From the IMG/VR virus record IMGVR_UViG_3300007517_000003, positions 1 to 39,648 of that record: a DNA stretch of 39,648 nucleotides; one strand, 5' to 3'. The DNA comes from a virus. Both the position numbers and the translations under genes were made by a program. Shown one piece after another: positions 24,272 to 31,701 of the stretch (position 1 is the stretch's first letter; the number at the start of each line of letters is the position of its first letter). A model generated the notes under the pieces. The model did not search any database. It saw only the letters and a program-made list of their open reading frames with translations, and was not told where the DNA came from.

Positions 24272-25290
24272 AAGGGCTCTGCACTGTCCGCGCGAAAGGC
24301 CGGACCTACTGCTACGCTTGGCGCGGAGGGCCGCTGATATGGAAGGGCATCGGCAACCCCGTCATCGGGGCAGCCGAGATCGAGGCGATCGCCAAGGCGC
24401 TGGCGAATCGGGGAGGCGATGCCGGCACATTCGGACGCCTTAAGGCGGACTGGAGAGCTTCCCCGGAGTGGGCCAACTTCGCCAAGGCGACCCGAAACGA
24501 ATGGGGCAAGGTGATCGATACCGTGCCCGACACATGGGATCGCCTGCCGCTCCGCTTTTTCAACGACCCACGCGCCAGAGGCTTCATTGCCGACTGGCGC
24601 GCCGAGTTCGCCGGCACCCCGCGCTCGGCCGACTACCGGGTCCAGGTTCTGCGCGCCCTCTTCGCATGGGCCAGGGGCCGGGGCGAGCTGGCGGCAAACC
24701 CAGCCGACAGCGTGCCGAAGCTCTACAGCGGCGCGAATAGGGCGCACATCATCTGGGAACCGGCTGAGCGCGCCACATGGCAGCAAGCTCCGCAAGGCAT
24801 CCGCGACGCTTTCAACCTCGCCTGCCTGTCCGGCCTGCGCCGCCGGGATCTGTGCGAGGTTCCGCTATCAGCCATCGGCAGGCATGCGATCGTCTGGCAC
24901 ACCTCGAAGAGCGGGCGCCGCACGGTTGTATCGGTTCCGCTGTATCCTGCCCTCGGCACCCTGCTTGACGATCTGCGCTCGCGATACCGAAAACCGGGCG
25001 TCGAAACGATTCTGGTGAGCGCCAAAGGAGAGGCTCGCTCGCCGGCCGGGTTGACCGCGCACTTTGACCGGACCCGCGCCGACCTCAGCCTCCCGTCGAA
25101 GCATCTCCACGACTGCCGGGGCACCTTCGCCACCGAACTCATGCTCGTTGGGATGACCGACAAGGAGATCGCCGACATCATGGGATGGAGCCCGGCGAAC
25201 GTCGCAACCATCCGCCGTCTCTACGTCGATCAGGCGCGAGTCATGGTGTCCATGGGCGAGCGAATGCAAAACCGGGCGCAAAACCAATAG
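24238..25290 (+). CDS. int: Tyrosine recombinase integrase
   Basis: 350 aa. The N-terminal SAM-like core-binding domain is at about 60-165. Catalytic residues are Arg in GLRRRD (about 201), Lys in TSKSG (about 224), His291 and Arg294 in LHDCRGTFATE, Trp317 in GWSP, and Tyr329 in RRLYVDQ. It catalyses integration at a tRNA gene; the matching tRNA 3' fragment begins 20 bp after its stop. This marks the phage as temperate. Confidence 0.95.
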   Translation: MAEPGKVRPRVKGLCTVRAKGRTYCYAWRGGPLIWKGIGNPVIGAAEIEAIAKALANRGGDAGTFGRLKADWRASPEWANFAKATRNEWGKVIDTVPDTWDRLPLRFFNDPRARGFIADWRAEFAGTPRSADYRVQVLRALFAWARGRGELAANPADSVPKLYSGANRAHIIWEPAERATWQQAPQGIRDAFNLACLSGLRRRDLCEVPLSAIGRHAIVWHTSKSGRRTVVSVPLYPALGTLLDDLRSRYRKPGVETILVSAKGEARSPAGLTAHFDRTRADLSLPSKHLHDCRGTFATELMLVGMTDKEIADIMGWSPANVATIRRLYVDQARVMVSMGERMQNRAQNQ

Positions 25291-25310
25291 GCATGAAATC
25301 AGCTAAGTCA

Positions 25311-25358
25311 TGGAGCGGGTAGCGGGAATCGAACCCGCATATTCAGCTTGGAAGGCTG
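25311..25358 (-). other. attP core: 3' part of tRNA-Gly(UCC)
   Basis: Read on the minus strand, the segment contains the anticodon stem-loop CAGCCTTCCAAGCTG (anticodon TCC), variable loop, T arm (GGTTCGATTCCC region), acceptor strand and CCA end of tRNA-Gly. The 5' part of a tRNA is missing, so it is not a gene. Integration at host attB would rebuild the tRNA. It lies directly downstream of int. Confidence 0.88.
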
Positions 25359-25448
25359 TGCACGAGTTCATGATTCCAACAACTTGGCAGCACAACGCGC
25401 ACTTTTCCGCCGCTTTTGCATCAATGGGTTACGAGGCCGATGCAAAAC

Positions 25449-25480
25449 GAAAAAACGCCCCCAGCACGGAGCCGGGGGCG
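25449..25480 (-). terminator. Terminator of the late operon
   Basis: On the minus strand CGCCCCC-GGC-tccgt-GCT-GGGGGCG forms a strong stem of about 10 bp followed by TTTTTT. It lies about 40 bp beyond the last lysis gene and separates late transcription from attP and int. Confidence 0.92.
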
Positions 25481-25521
25481 CAGGTTGTCCCTGGGGAGGG
25501 AATCGGTCAGCGGGGATCATT

Positions 25522-25857
25522 TCAGAATATGCGCCGCCACCAAGGCTTGCTGTTGCGCTCGGCCTTGGCCAGCGCCTGAGCGTGCAGTTGCTCGCACCTC
25601 CCCATGATGTGCTTGATCGCCGGTGGCTTGGCGTTCGCCTCCTCCAGTTGCCCGGTCTGCGAGTTCCCGAACGCCACCCATGCCCCGGCCGAGCTGTCAG
25701 CCGGCAGGCCTGCGCCCGGTGTCTTTGTCCACAACTGGTCCGGCACGTAGCTCAGGCACTGCGGCGCATCCGGGATCATCACGATAGACCGGGTGCATGC
25801 ACAAAGCAGCGAGACCAGCCCGATGCACAGGATCAGGAATGGCAGCGCCCGCGCCAT
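25522..25857 (-). CDS. Rz1-like o-spanin lipoprotein
   Basis: 111 aa from ATG 25857. The N-terminus is a lipoprotein signal: MARALPFLILCIGLVSLLCAC with a Leu-Cys-Ala-Cys lipobox. The mature part has Pro-rich elements and a C-terminal PWWRRIF. It starts inside and runs beyond the i-spanin gene in another frame, an arrangement typical of Rz/Rz1. An upstream in-frame ATG at 25920 lacks signal-peptide form. It would link outer and inner membranes during lysis. Confidence 0.8.
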   Translation of the reverse strand: MARALPFLILCIGLVSLLCACTRSIVMIPDAPQCLSYVPDQLWTKTPGAGLPADSSAGAWVAFGNSQTGQLEEANAKPPAIKHIMGRCEQLHAQALAKAERNSKPWWRRIF

Positions 25858-26155
25858 GCGCGGATGCGATTGCCTGATTGCCCGCCACCACACGGTCGCG
25901 GATTTCGATACGTGTCTCATTGAACCGCTCCACTTCTTTCAGGGTCTCCCGCGCAATCGTCGGCGCTGCGGCCGCGATAGTCGCATTAGCCATCGTCTCG
26001 GCTGCCTGGTCGGCGATCTGTCCGGGCCGTATAAAGGCCCACCAGAGCGCGACGGCCACGCCGACGGCCGCCGCTGCCACCAGAAGCCAGAAACGCGCTG
26101 AGCGCCCGGCGAGGCGCGTGCGCCAGTCCATCATGTCACTATCCCCCGCGTGCAT
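25697..26155 (-). CDS. Rz-like i-spanin
   Basis: 152 aa from ATG 26155; tandem ATGs at 26134 preceded by GGGGGA are an equally good start. A transmembrane helix (FWLLVAAAAVGVAVALWWAFI) is near residues 22-42, followed by a periplasmic helical region (ATIAAAAPTIARETLKEVERFNE). Together with the overlapping lipoprotein gene it forms a spanin pair. Cysteines and prolines lie near the C-terminus. Confidence 0.75.
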   Translation of the reverse strand: MHAGDSDMMDWRTRLAGRSARFWLLVAAAAVGVAVALWWAFIRPGQIADQAAETMANATIAAAAPTIARETLKEVERFNETRIEIRDRVVAGNQAIASAHGAGAAIPDPVHRAGLAALCMHPVYRDDPGCAAVPELRAGPVVDKDTGRRPAG

Positions 26156-26159
26156 CGTG

Positions 26160-26462
26160 TCATCGATTTTCCTCCCCCTCCGGCCCATGGCCTTGCACTT
26201 CCAGGCTGAGCCCTGCGGCGCTGCCCTTCAGGTTGCGGATGGCATTGCGTAGCCCGAGCCCGAGCATCACCAGCAGCGGGCCGGAAAGCACCATGTAAAG
26301 CGCGATTCCCAGAATGCCCAAGCGCTGCTCTTCCGTGCCCGTCGGCCAGTCGTAGCGGACCAGCACGACCAGCCAGATCGACAGGGCGGTCAGGGCAACG
26401 CCACCACCCAGCCAGGCCATTGTGTAGAGCCACGGCCGCCAGCTCGCGGCGGGAACGCTCAT
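26160..26462 (-). CDS. Two-helix membrane protein, candidate holin
   Basis: 100 aa from ATG 26462 (ATGA overlap with the endolysin stop). Two hydrophobic helices: residues about 13-37 (MAWLGGGVALTALSIWLVVLV) and 53-76 (LGIALYMVLSGPLLVMLGLGL), with a charged Gly/Glu-rich C-terminal tail. A class II-like holin between endolysin and spanins is plausible; the 41-aa peptide upstream is a rival candidate. Confidence 0.65.
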   Translation of the reverse strand: MSVPAASWRPWLYTMAWLGGGVALTALSIWLVVLVRYDWPTGTEEQRLGILGIALYMVLSGPLLVMLGLGLRNAIRNLKGSAAGLSLEVQGHGPEGEENR

Positions 26463-26992
26463 CCCTCCCCCGTCGTGGTCACGCCGCGGGTCGTGGCCCA
26501 TGGGGCGCTGTCGGCCATGGGCGCGCCAAGGGGCCAGCGCAGCGCGATCAGCCGCAAATCAGGGCGGGTGCGGGATGGATGCCGGGCGAAACGGCGGATG
26601 TTCACCGCGTCCCCCTGATTGCCGCCGAGGATCCCCAGCGAGCCGTCGCTGTGCACTTCGGCCACAAAGCCCACATGCCCGCCGCCCTTGCGCTCGAACA
26701 CCGCAATCGCGCCCAACGGCGGGCGCGTGGCGGCAAGGCTGATCGGCCCGCCAAAGCTGGCCCATGCCTTCGCGCGGACGGCAATTCGCGGCGGATCGAA
26801 CCCGGCGTGCAGAACGCAGGCTGCGGCGAACGTCCCGCACCATGGGGTCTCGTCGTCCCGTACATCGATGCCAAGCCAACGGCCGGCGCGCTTTGCCCAT
26901 GCGATAATCTTGGGTTCGTGGCGCGGGCCCTTGATTTCGCGCACGCCAATCTGCTGGCGGGCGTAGGCCAGCCAGTCCGGGTCTTTCACCAT
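26459..26992 (-). CDS. Endolysin, TIGR02594/CHAP-like peptidase
   Basis: 177 aa. DWLAYARQQIGVREIKG opens the family pattern. ETPWCGTFAAACV (catalytic Cys about 52) and GGGHVGFVAEV (His about 106) give a Cys/His NlpC-P60/CHAP-type active site. No signal peptide is visible, so it needs a holin. The C-terminal 30 residues are low complexity. Its location among membrane and spanin genes confirms a lysis role. Confidence 0.85.
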   Translation of the reverse strand: MVKDPDWLAYARQQIGVREIKGPRHEPKIIAWAKRAGRWLGIDVRDDETPWCGTFAAACVLHAGFDPPRIAVRAKAWASFGGPISLAATRPPLGAIAVFERKGGGHVGFVAEVHSDGSLGILGGNQGDAVNIRRFARHPSRTRPDLRLIALRWPLGAPMADSAPWATTRGVTTTGEG

Positions 26993-27040
26993 GTCAGGTC
27001 CTTTCGTGGGTTATCGATCCGATGGCGCGTTCAGCGGCGG

Positions 27041-27198
27041 GCGCGCGACTTGATGCCGATCTTGGGATGCGACGCTTGGCGCAATTTCGAGAGTGCGATT
27101 GAGCGTGCGTCCGAAGCACTCACACACGCCGGGCACTTGGCTTCCGACCATATTGTCGGAACCAACAAAATGGTCTTGCTGGTAGCGGCTCACAACGT
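27041..27198 (+). pseudogene. dinD-like antirepressor/SOS gene fossil
   Basis: On the plus strand, antisense to the lysis genes, ARDLMPILGCDAWRNFESA, then SDHIVGTNKMV, corresponds to the N-terminal domain of DinD (DNA-damage-inducible protein D). After the KMV at about 27174 the family continuation GSG-x-QR is found one frame over (GSGSQR at 27181-27198), so a frameshift has occurred. No start or C-terminal half remains. It fills most of the 310-bp gap between the 41-aa peptide and the endolysin. Confidence 0.7.
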
Positions 27199-27302
27199 CA
27201 TGGTGAGGGCGGGCTGTAGCCAAGCATTATTGGTCAGTTTGACTTTTTGCGCAAGTTGCTACTGAAGGTGGCCGGGCGTCCAGCCGGGCGGAATGCGGCC
27301 TT

Positions 27303-27428
27303 TCATTTCCACACGTTTTCCAGCCACTTCGCGACCGCGCAACCAGCGGCGAGCGCCAGCGCGCCGATAAGGCCCACTGCAAAGAGAAACGACAGGCCAA
27401 CGGCCAGCGCGATGGTGGTGCTCGTCAT
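27303..27428 (-). CDS. 41-aa transmembrane peptide, possible holin
   Basis: The ATG at 27428 overlaps the upstream stop as ATGA. MTSTTIALAVGLSFLFAVGL begins a single long hydrophobic helix to about residue 32, then a short AKWLENVWK amphipathic end. Size and place upstream of the endolysin fit a pinholin or small holin accessory. There is no homologue to quote. Confidence 0.6.
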   Translation of the reverse strand: MTSTTIALAVGLSFLFAVGLIGALALAAGCAVAKWLENVWK

Positions 27429-27775
27429 TTTACCCCCTGCGTCAGTCGGGCCACTTCGGCCTTGAGCTTGGCGATTGTGCGCCCCTGCGCCTCGATCGTG
27501 CGCAGCCGTGCCGCCGATTCAAGGTCTCGCTTCCTGATCTGTTCCTCCAGAATCGACAGCCGCCTTTCGCAATCCCTCTCCCGCTGCTCGACATGCTCCC
27601 TGAGCTTGGCGATTTCCGCCCACAGGTCATCCCTGAGGCCCCTGCTGATTTGCATATCGGTCTTTTCAGCGTCGACCTTTGTGCGCTTGCGCCCGGCAAG
27701 CCACCCGATGATCGCGACAAAAGGGACGCCGAGCGCCGCCAATATCGGGGTGATATGGTCAAGCCACTCTTTCAT
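27425..27775 (-). CDS. Membrane-anchored coiled-coil protein
   Basis: 116 aa. The N-terminal helix at about residues 9-27 (ITPILAALGVPFVAIIGWLAG) is probably membrane-inserted and followed by RKRTK. Residues 45-110 are a charged coiled coil (LREHVEQRERDCERRLSILE). The topology is like that of lysis-accessory or holin-antiholin partners in many phages. It forms a coupled pair with the 41-aa peptide. Confidence 0.65.
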   Translation of the reverse strand: MKEWLDHITPILAALGVPFVAIIGWLAGRKRTKVDAEKTDMQISRGLRDDLWAEIAKLREHVEQRERDCERRLSILEEQIRKRDLESAARLRTIEAQGRTIAKLKAEVARLTQGVK

Positions 27776-27826
27776 CGCAAACCGCCTGTTCCTTGTCGTG
27801 GCCGGCGCGAACGCAGGCGGTTGAAA

Positions 27827-28279
27827 TCATGTGGTTGGCGGGATCCCGGCTGCGATACGCGCAGCTTCCGCGTCGGTTTCGATGACGCCGGTCGCGCGCA
27901 TCAGCGCAGTGCCGTTGATGTGCAGAGGATCGGTCGCGGAAATCAGGCGCGGCAGCGCCAGCGTGGCGTCAACGAGGCGCTGCACCAGGGCGTCCGGGTC
28001 CACCAGTTGCCCGGCCTGAGCATGGCCGTCGGGAAAGACCGTGTTCAGCATCCGGCGGGCGCGGGCGTGCTGGGGGGCAGTGTAAAGGCCAAGGATTTGC
28101 AGGCCGGTCAGCATGCGAGGAGCAGCGCGCCATTCGCCATCGACGAATCTGAGCCCGCCGTTGACCATCGCGCCAGATGGCTCCGGCACCGCCAGAACCT
28201 CCCATGCCTCAGGGTCGATGCCATCGGCCGATGAAACCAACTGCACTTCCGCTGTCGCAAGGTTGCGGATGGTGATCAT
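27827..28279 (-). CDS. Tail-fiber-assembly-like protein
   Basis: 150 aa, ATGA overlap with the tail-tip gene. It begins with a beta segment (ITIRNLATAEVQLVSSADG), then GGLRFVDGEWRAAPRM, and ends with a helical part (ALVQRLVDATLALPRL). Position after the large tail-tip gene suggests a tip accessory, chaperone or receptor-binding partner. The family assignment is weak. Confidence 0.5.
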   Translation of the reverse strand: MITIRNLATAEVQLVSSADGIDPEAWEVLAVPEPSGAMVNGGLRFVDGEWRAAPRMLTGLQILGLYTAPQHARARRMLNTVFPDGHAQAGQLVDPDALVQRLVDATLALPRLISATDPLHINGTALMRATGVIETDAEAARIAAGIPPTT

Positions 28280-30669
28280 GTCGCCACCGCCGTTGCCGTT
28301 CCCGTCGGGAACCGGGAGCGGGTGCCGCTTGGGGTCCGCATCAGAAGCCGGAACTCATAATTGGAGGATGGCGTCAGGCCGGTCTGCGTCTGGTTGACAG
28401 TCAGCGTGCCGAACTGGTCAACCACGAACTGGCCGGGGGTCTCCTCAACAACGAGGCAGTCTTGCGAGTGAGCGATTTCCGTCGCGACATCGGCCCAACT
28501 GCCGGCGGTTATCCGCCATTGCCACTTGCCGAACAGGCCGAGGGTGGCAGCCGGCGTGACGCTGGTACTGCCAAACGACAGCGGTGCGGTCAGCGTAACG
28601 GTTCCGGCGCTCCCCGCAGTTACCAGCAGCGGGCCCGCGTGCACCGTTCCATAGCTGGCGGCTGCCACGGTGCCAATGATGCTTGTGCTGGCCGTCGTGC
28701 TGCCAACGCCGCCGGGCAATGGCGCGGCTGCATCCTGTCTTGTGACGACGATGCGTTGAACGAGTGTTACGCCATCCCGATCTGACGTGACATCGACCCA
28801 GCCACTCGCCGTGCAGGCCGTTATCTGCACCAGCCCTGTCGTGCCGATAGTTGCCGTGCAGCCGGACGTTGCCACCGACCAGGTCGTGGTCGGCGAAACG
28901 TCTATGTCTCCGCGCTTCCGGATGGCCTTGATAGCGCGGGGAAGCTGGCCACTCACGATCACGCCCGCCGTGTCGGCAAGGATAAGGGCCGAACCCGCGA
29001 CCGTCAGCGTCGGCACCGCGTCCGCTGTCACGTCGGCCTCAGGCTCGATATTCGCCATCAGCCAGCTCGCAGCGTTTGCCGGGCTGAACTCGACAGGCGC
29101 CACCGGTGCCACGTTGCCGGTCTCACTGGTCGCCCATGCGTAGTTTGACGCATACTCAGGCCGCATCACCAGATTGACAGTCGCATCCGGGTTGAGTGTG
29201 ATGGACCGAATGCGGAACAGCTTGGCCGTCCATCCGCGTGTTGGGATGGTGAGCGCGACAACCGCATTCTGCCGCAGACCCCAGCCGCGTATGCCCACCG
29301 TGACCGTCATTGTCCCGAAGGTCGCCGACATGCGCGCGACCTGCGTTGCGATGCGTTCCGCCCGGCGAACATCCTGCACGGCGGGCAGTTCCAGGGTGAC
29401 GGGCCGAGGCGCGACACTGACCCGACCGGTCAACACTTCGGGATAATCGACGAGGCCATACAGGGCGGGCGCGTCGGGCTGGGTGTAGCGCCCTCGCACA
29501 ACGGTATATTGCTCAGACAGCGGGGGAGCGGGTTTCCACTCATACCCGCTCACAAAGTCGTCTTCGGTGATGGTCATCGTCGGCGTGAGGTCGTTGATGC
29601 CGAGCCGCAGTCCCAGAGTCGGGCCGTCGTGTGTCAGCTCCCCGTTCATGGCGGCCAGCAGCTCGTCCATCACGCCGCGCGGATCATCGGCATCGGTGTA
29701 GGACTTGCCAGCCTCATAGCGCCGATGGAAGCCGCCCGCCGCAAGCGCAATGCTTTCGTCGCAAATCGCAGCCGCCGCCGCAAAGGATGGCAGGTTGAGC
29801 AAAGTCGGGCTGATACCAAGCCCGACGCTGAACACGCCGTTTATCTTCCAGCCCAGCAGATAGGCCAGCAGTTGCAGCGCCGGGTTGTTCCCGCGCGGCA
29901 CGGCCGACACGGAATAGCGCCACGTGCTGTGATCAGTCGCGCGCTGGCTGCCCGATCCGCCCGGCACTGTGCTGTCAAGCGCCGGATCGTAGACAGGCAT
30001 TCCCCGCCCGATATGCGTCCAGCGCCCGGAGACGCCCGATGCGAACGGGCTCTGGCTTGACTTGCTGTTAGCCGACCGCTTGACCCGAACCTTCATGGTG
30101 GCGCAGCCCGTCAGAAGTTGGTTGGCCGCGCTCCACTTGGTGCCACCCTCCGCCGTGTGCGCCGAACCGGGACCGGCCTCCAGTCGGGTCTCAATGGCGA
30201 GGTAACCGGCGAACTCGCCAACCGCAGCGGTCCCGTTCCACGCCAGCTTTTCGTCGATTGAAAGGCTTTCCACCGCGTCAATCTTGTGGGCCGCCATGGC
30301 GAAAATGTATGTCACATACTCCTGCTTGCTGTCTGCCGAGGGCTCGGCATGGCGCAAGTCGAGCGGCATCGGCGTGCGGCCAAACACGATCTTGCGCGGC
30401 GTCGTCTTGTCCGGGTTGATCGCCTTGGGGTCGAACGGGACAAGCCCGCCCCCGCCGGGCGGTTTTGCGAACGATGCCAGCGTGGCACTGACTGCGAGCG
30501 CTGCACCGGCCGACACGATCAGCCCGACCGTTGCAGCCGACGCCACCCCAGCACCAAGCGAGGAAAGCAGGAACCCCGCAGCGACTGTCCCCACGCCCGG
30601 AACGAACGCCAAGACGCCCGCGCCTATGACCAGCGCCACCTTGAGAACGCCCCGGACGACCTTACCCAT
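28276..30669 (-). CDS. Tail-tip host-specificity protein (gpJ/GTA gp15-like)
   Basis: 797 aa from ATG 30669; the upstream ATG at 30708 overlaps the previous gene. It starts with a hydrophobic helical region (about 8-70) typical of these proteins, followed by RKIVFGRTPMPLDL, the phage-tail hub pattern, and a large beta-rich middle. Residues 610-680 are Ig-like, and the C-terminus (LTPSSNYEFRLLMRTPSGTRS) is fibronectin type III-like. It forms the central tip or fiber and probably determines receptor binding. Confidence 0.8.
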   Translation of the reverse strand: MGKVVRGVLKVALVIGAGVLAFVPGVGTVAAGFLLSSLGAGVASAATVGLIVSAGAALAVSATLASFAKPPGGGGLVPFDPKAINPDKTTPRKIVFGRTPMPLDLRHAEPSADSKQEYVTYIFAMAAHKIDAVESLSIDEKLAWNGTAAVGEFAGYLAIETRLEAGPGSAHTAEGGTKWSAANQLLTGCATMKVRVKRSANSKSSQSPFASGVSGRWTHIGRGMPVYDPALDSTVPGGSGSQRATDHSTWRYSVSAVPRGNNPALQLLAYLLGWKINGVFSVGLGISPTLLNLPSFAAAAAICDESIALAAGGFHRRYEAGKSYTDADDPRGVMDELLAAMNGELTHDGPTLGLRLGINDLTPTMTITEDDFVSGYEWKPAPPLSEQYTVVRGRYTQPDAPALYGLVDYPEVLTGRVSVAPRPVTLELPAVQDVRRAERIATQVARMSATFGTMTVTVGIRGWGLRQNAVVALTIPTRGWTAKLFRIRSITLNPDATVNLVMRPEYASNYAWATSETGNVAPVAPVEFSPANAASWLMANIEPEADVTADAVPTLTVAGSALILADTAGVIVSGQLPRAIKAIRKRGDIDVSPTTTWSVATSGCTATIGTTGLVQITACTASGWVDVTSDRDGVTLVQRIVVTRQDAAAPLPGGVGSTTASTSIIGTVAAASYGTVHAGPLLVTAGSAGTVTLTAPLSFGSTSVTPAATLGLFGKWQWRITAGSWADVATEIAHSQDCLVVEETPGQFVVDQFGTLTVNQTQTGLTPSSNYEFRLLMRTPSGTRSRFPTGTATAVAT

Positions 30670-31069
30670 CGGGGCGGCCAACTGCCCAGCACGACACAAG
30701 GCTGTCACGCGCGACTATGACCATACCGGCATCGCCAAACATCATCGGCCCGGCGCCTGTCATGACGCCAAGCGCGCTGCCATCGCTCACCACGTCGCCC
30801 CGGTGCGCCATCAGCGGCGGCAAGGGATCGCCAAGGCAGGCCGTCGCACCGGCATCAAGGCTATCAAGACCCGCCCTCGCCAGCGCCCGAACAAGCCCGG
30901 CCTCGGTCGAGTACTTGCCAACTTCGGGCCAGAGCTTCGCGCCTGCCACAGCTTCCACACAAGCCGCTGCGAACCGTCCGCAATCATCCGTCCCGAGGGC
31001 ATATGTCCGCCCCGTCCAGTCGGCTACCGTATCGGCCAAGCGGGTTTCCCAATCAGGATGCCGCTTCAT
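30662..31069 (-). CDS. DUF6950/NlpC-P60-like tail peptidase
   Basis: 135 aa. It opens RHPDWETRLADTVADWTGR and has TDDCGRFAAACVEAV, with Cys30 as possible nucleophile. MAHRGDVVS and a Gly-rich segment follow. The size and place between the tail hub and the large tail-tip gene correspond to the NlpC/P60-like gene in this tail module. Peptidoglycan cleavage during DNA entry is expected but the His partner is unclear. Confidence 0.75.
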   Translation of the reverse strand: MKRHPDWETRLADTVADWTGRTYALGTDDCGRFAAACVEAVAGAKLWPEVGKYSTEAGLVRALARAGLDSLDAGATACLGDPLPPLMAHRGDVVSDGSALGVMTGAGPMMFGDAGMVIVARDSLVSCWAVGRPDG

Positions 31070-31701
31070 CGGCCGCTCACATATTGCATGTAGTCCATGC
31101 CACTACCCGCCCCGCCGCCGATGCCCGAGGGGAACGCCCGACCGCCTCCAATGCTGACGTTGGCGCTCTCGTCCAATGCGTCATAAAGCTTCTGGGTCAG
31201 ATACGTCCGGGAAGGAGCGCGGCCGAGTATCGCCTGCCAGTTCTCAACCTCCATCACGACTTGCATCGTGCCAGTCGAAGGGTCGACTGTCTGCGTGGGG
31301 ACGCCCATGAAACCCTTGTAGCCCTGACTAGGGCTGATCTGGGCTACAGCGCCCGCGCCGTCGTGCACCACCATCCAGATGCGAACCATCCGCCCGACGT
31401 ACAAGGCCGGGTTTTCGATGGCCGCAAGCAACTCGACATCGTCCGGCGTGGCGCGGAGCGTGATGATGAGGGTCTGCGTGCCGCCGTCCTCATGGGCTAT
31501 CGAACTAATCGAAAGCACCTGCGAATCTATGGCGGTAAACGTAAAGCCCTCGCAGTTTACATCCGCATCAGCCAGCCCCGTTGGCACCAAAAGGCTGAAC
31601 GGCGCAAAGGCGTATCTCAGCGGCAGGTCGGCAAAGTCGGCAAAGATCAACGTCGACGGATAAACAGCGGGCGCGCTCAGGGCGGCATCAGTCAGCGCCA
31701 T
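31066..31701 (-). CDS. Distal tail hub protein
   Basis: 211 aa. Beta-rich sequence with LRYAFAPFSLLV, then CEGFTFTAIDSQVLSIS and IWMVVHDGAGAV. It resembles the DUF2163-like hub proteins found between the distal tail and peptidase genes in siphophage tails, including gene transfer agents. The C-terminus is Gly-rich and flexible. It overlaps both neighbours. Confidence 0.65.
   Translation of the reverse strand: MALTDAALSAPAVYPSTLIFADFADLPLRYAFAPFSLLVPTGLADADVNCEGFTFTAIDSQVLSISSIAHEDGGTQTLIITLRATPDDVELLAAIENPALYVGRMVRIWMVVHDGAGAVAQISPSQGYKGFMGVPTQTVDPSTGTMQVVMEVENWQAILGRAPSRTYLTQKLYDALDESANVSIGGGRAFPSGIGGGAGSGMDYMQYVSGR

Noticed and set aside
25311-25358. Complete tRNA-Gly gene
   Set aside because: The acceptor 5' strand and D arm are missing; only the anticodon-to-CCA part is present, so it is an attachment-site fragment.
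27011-27223. 70-codon TTG-initiated minus-strand ORF between the 41-aa peptide and the endolysin
   Set aside because: No ribosome-binding site or family resemblance; it is the complement of the dinD-like fossil.
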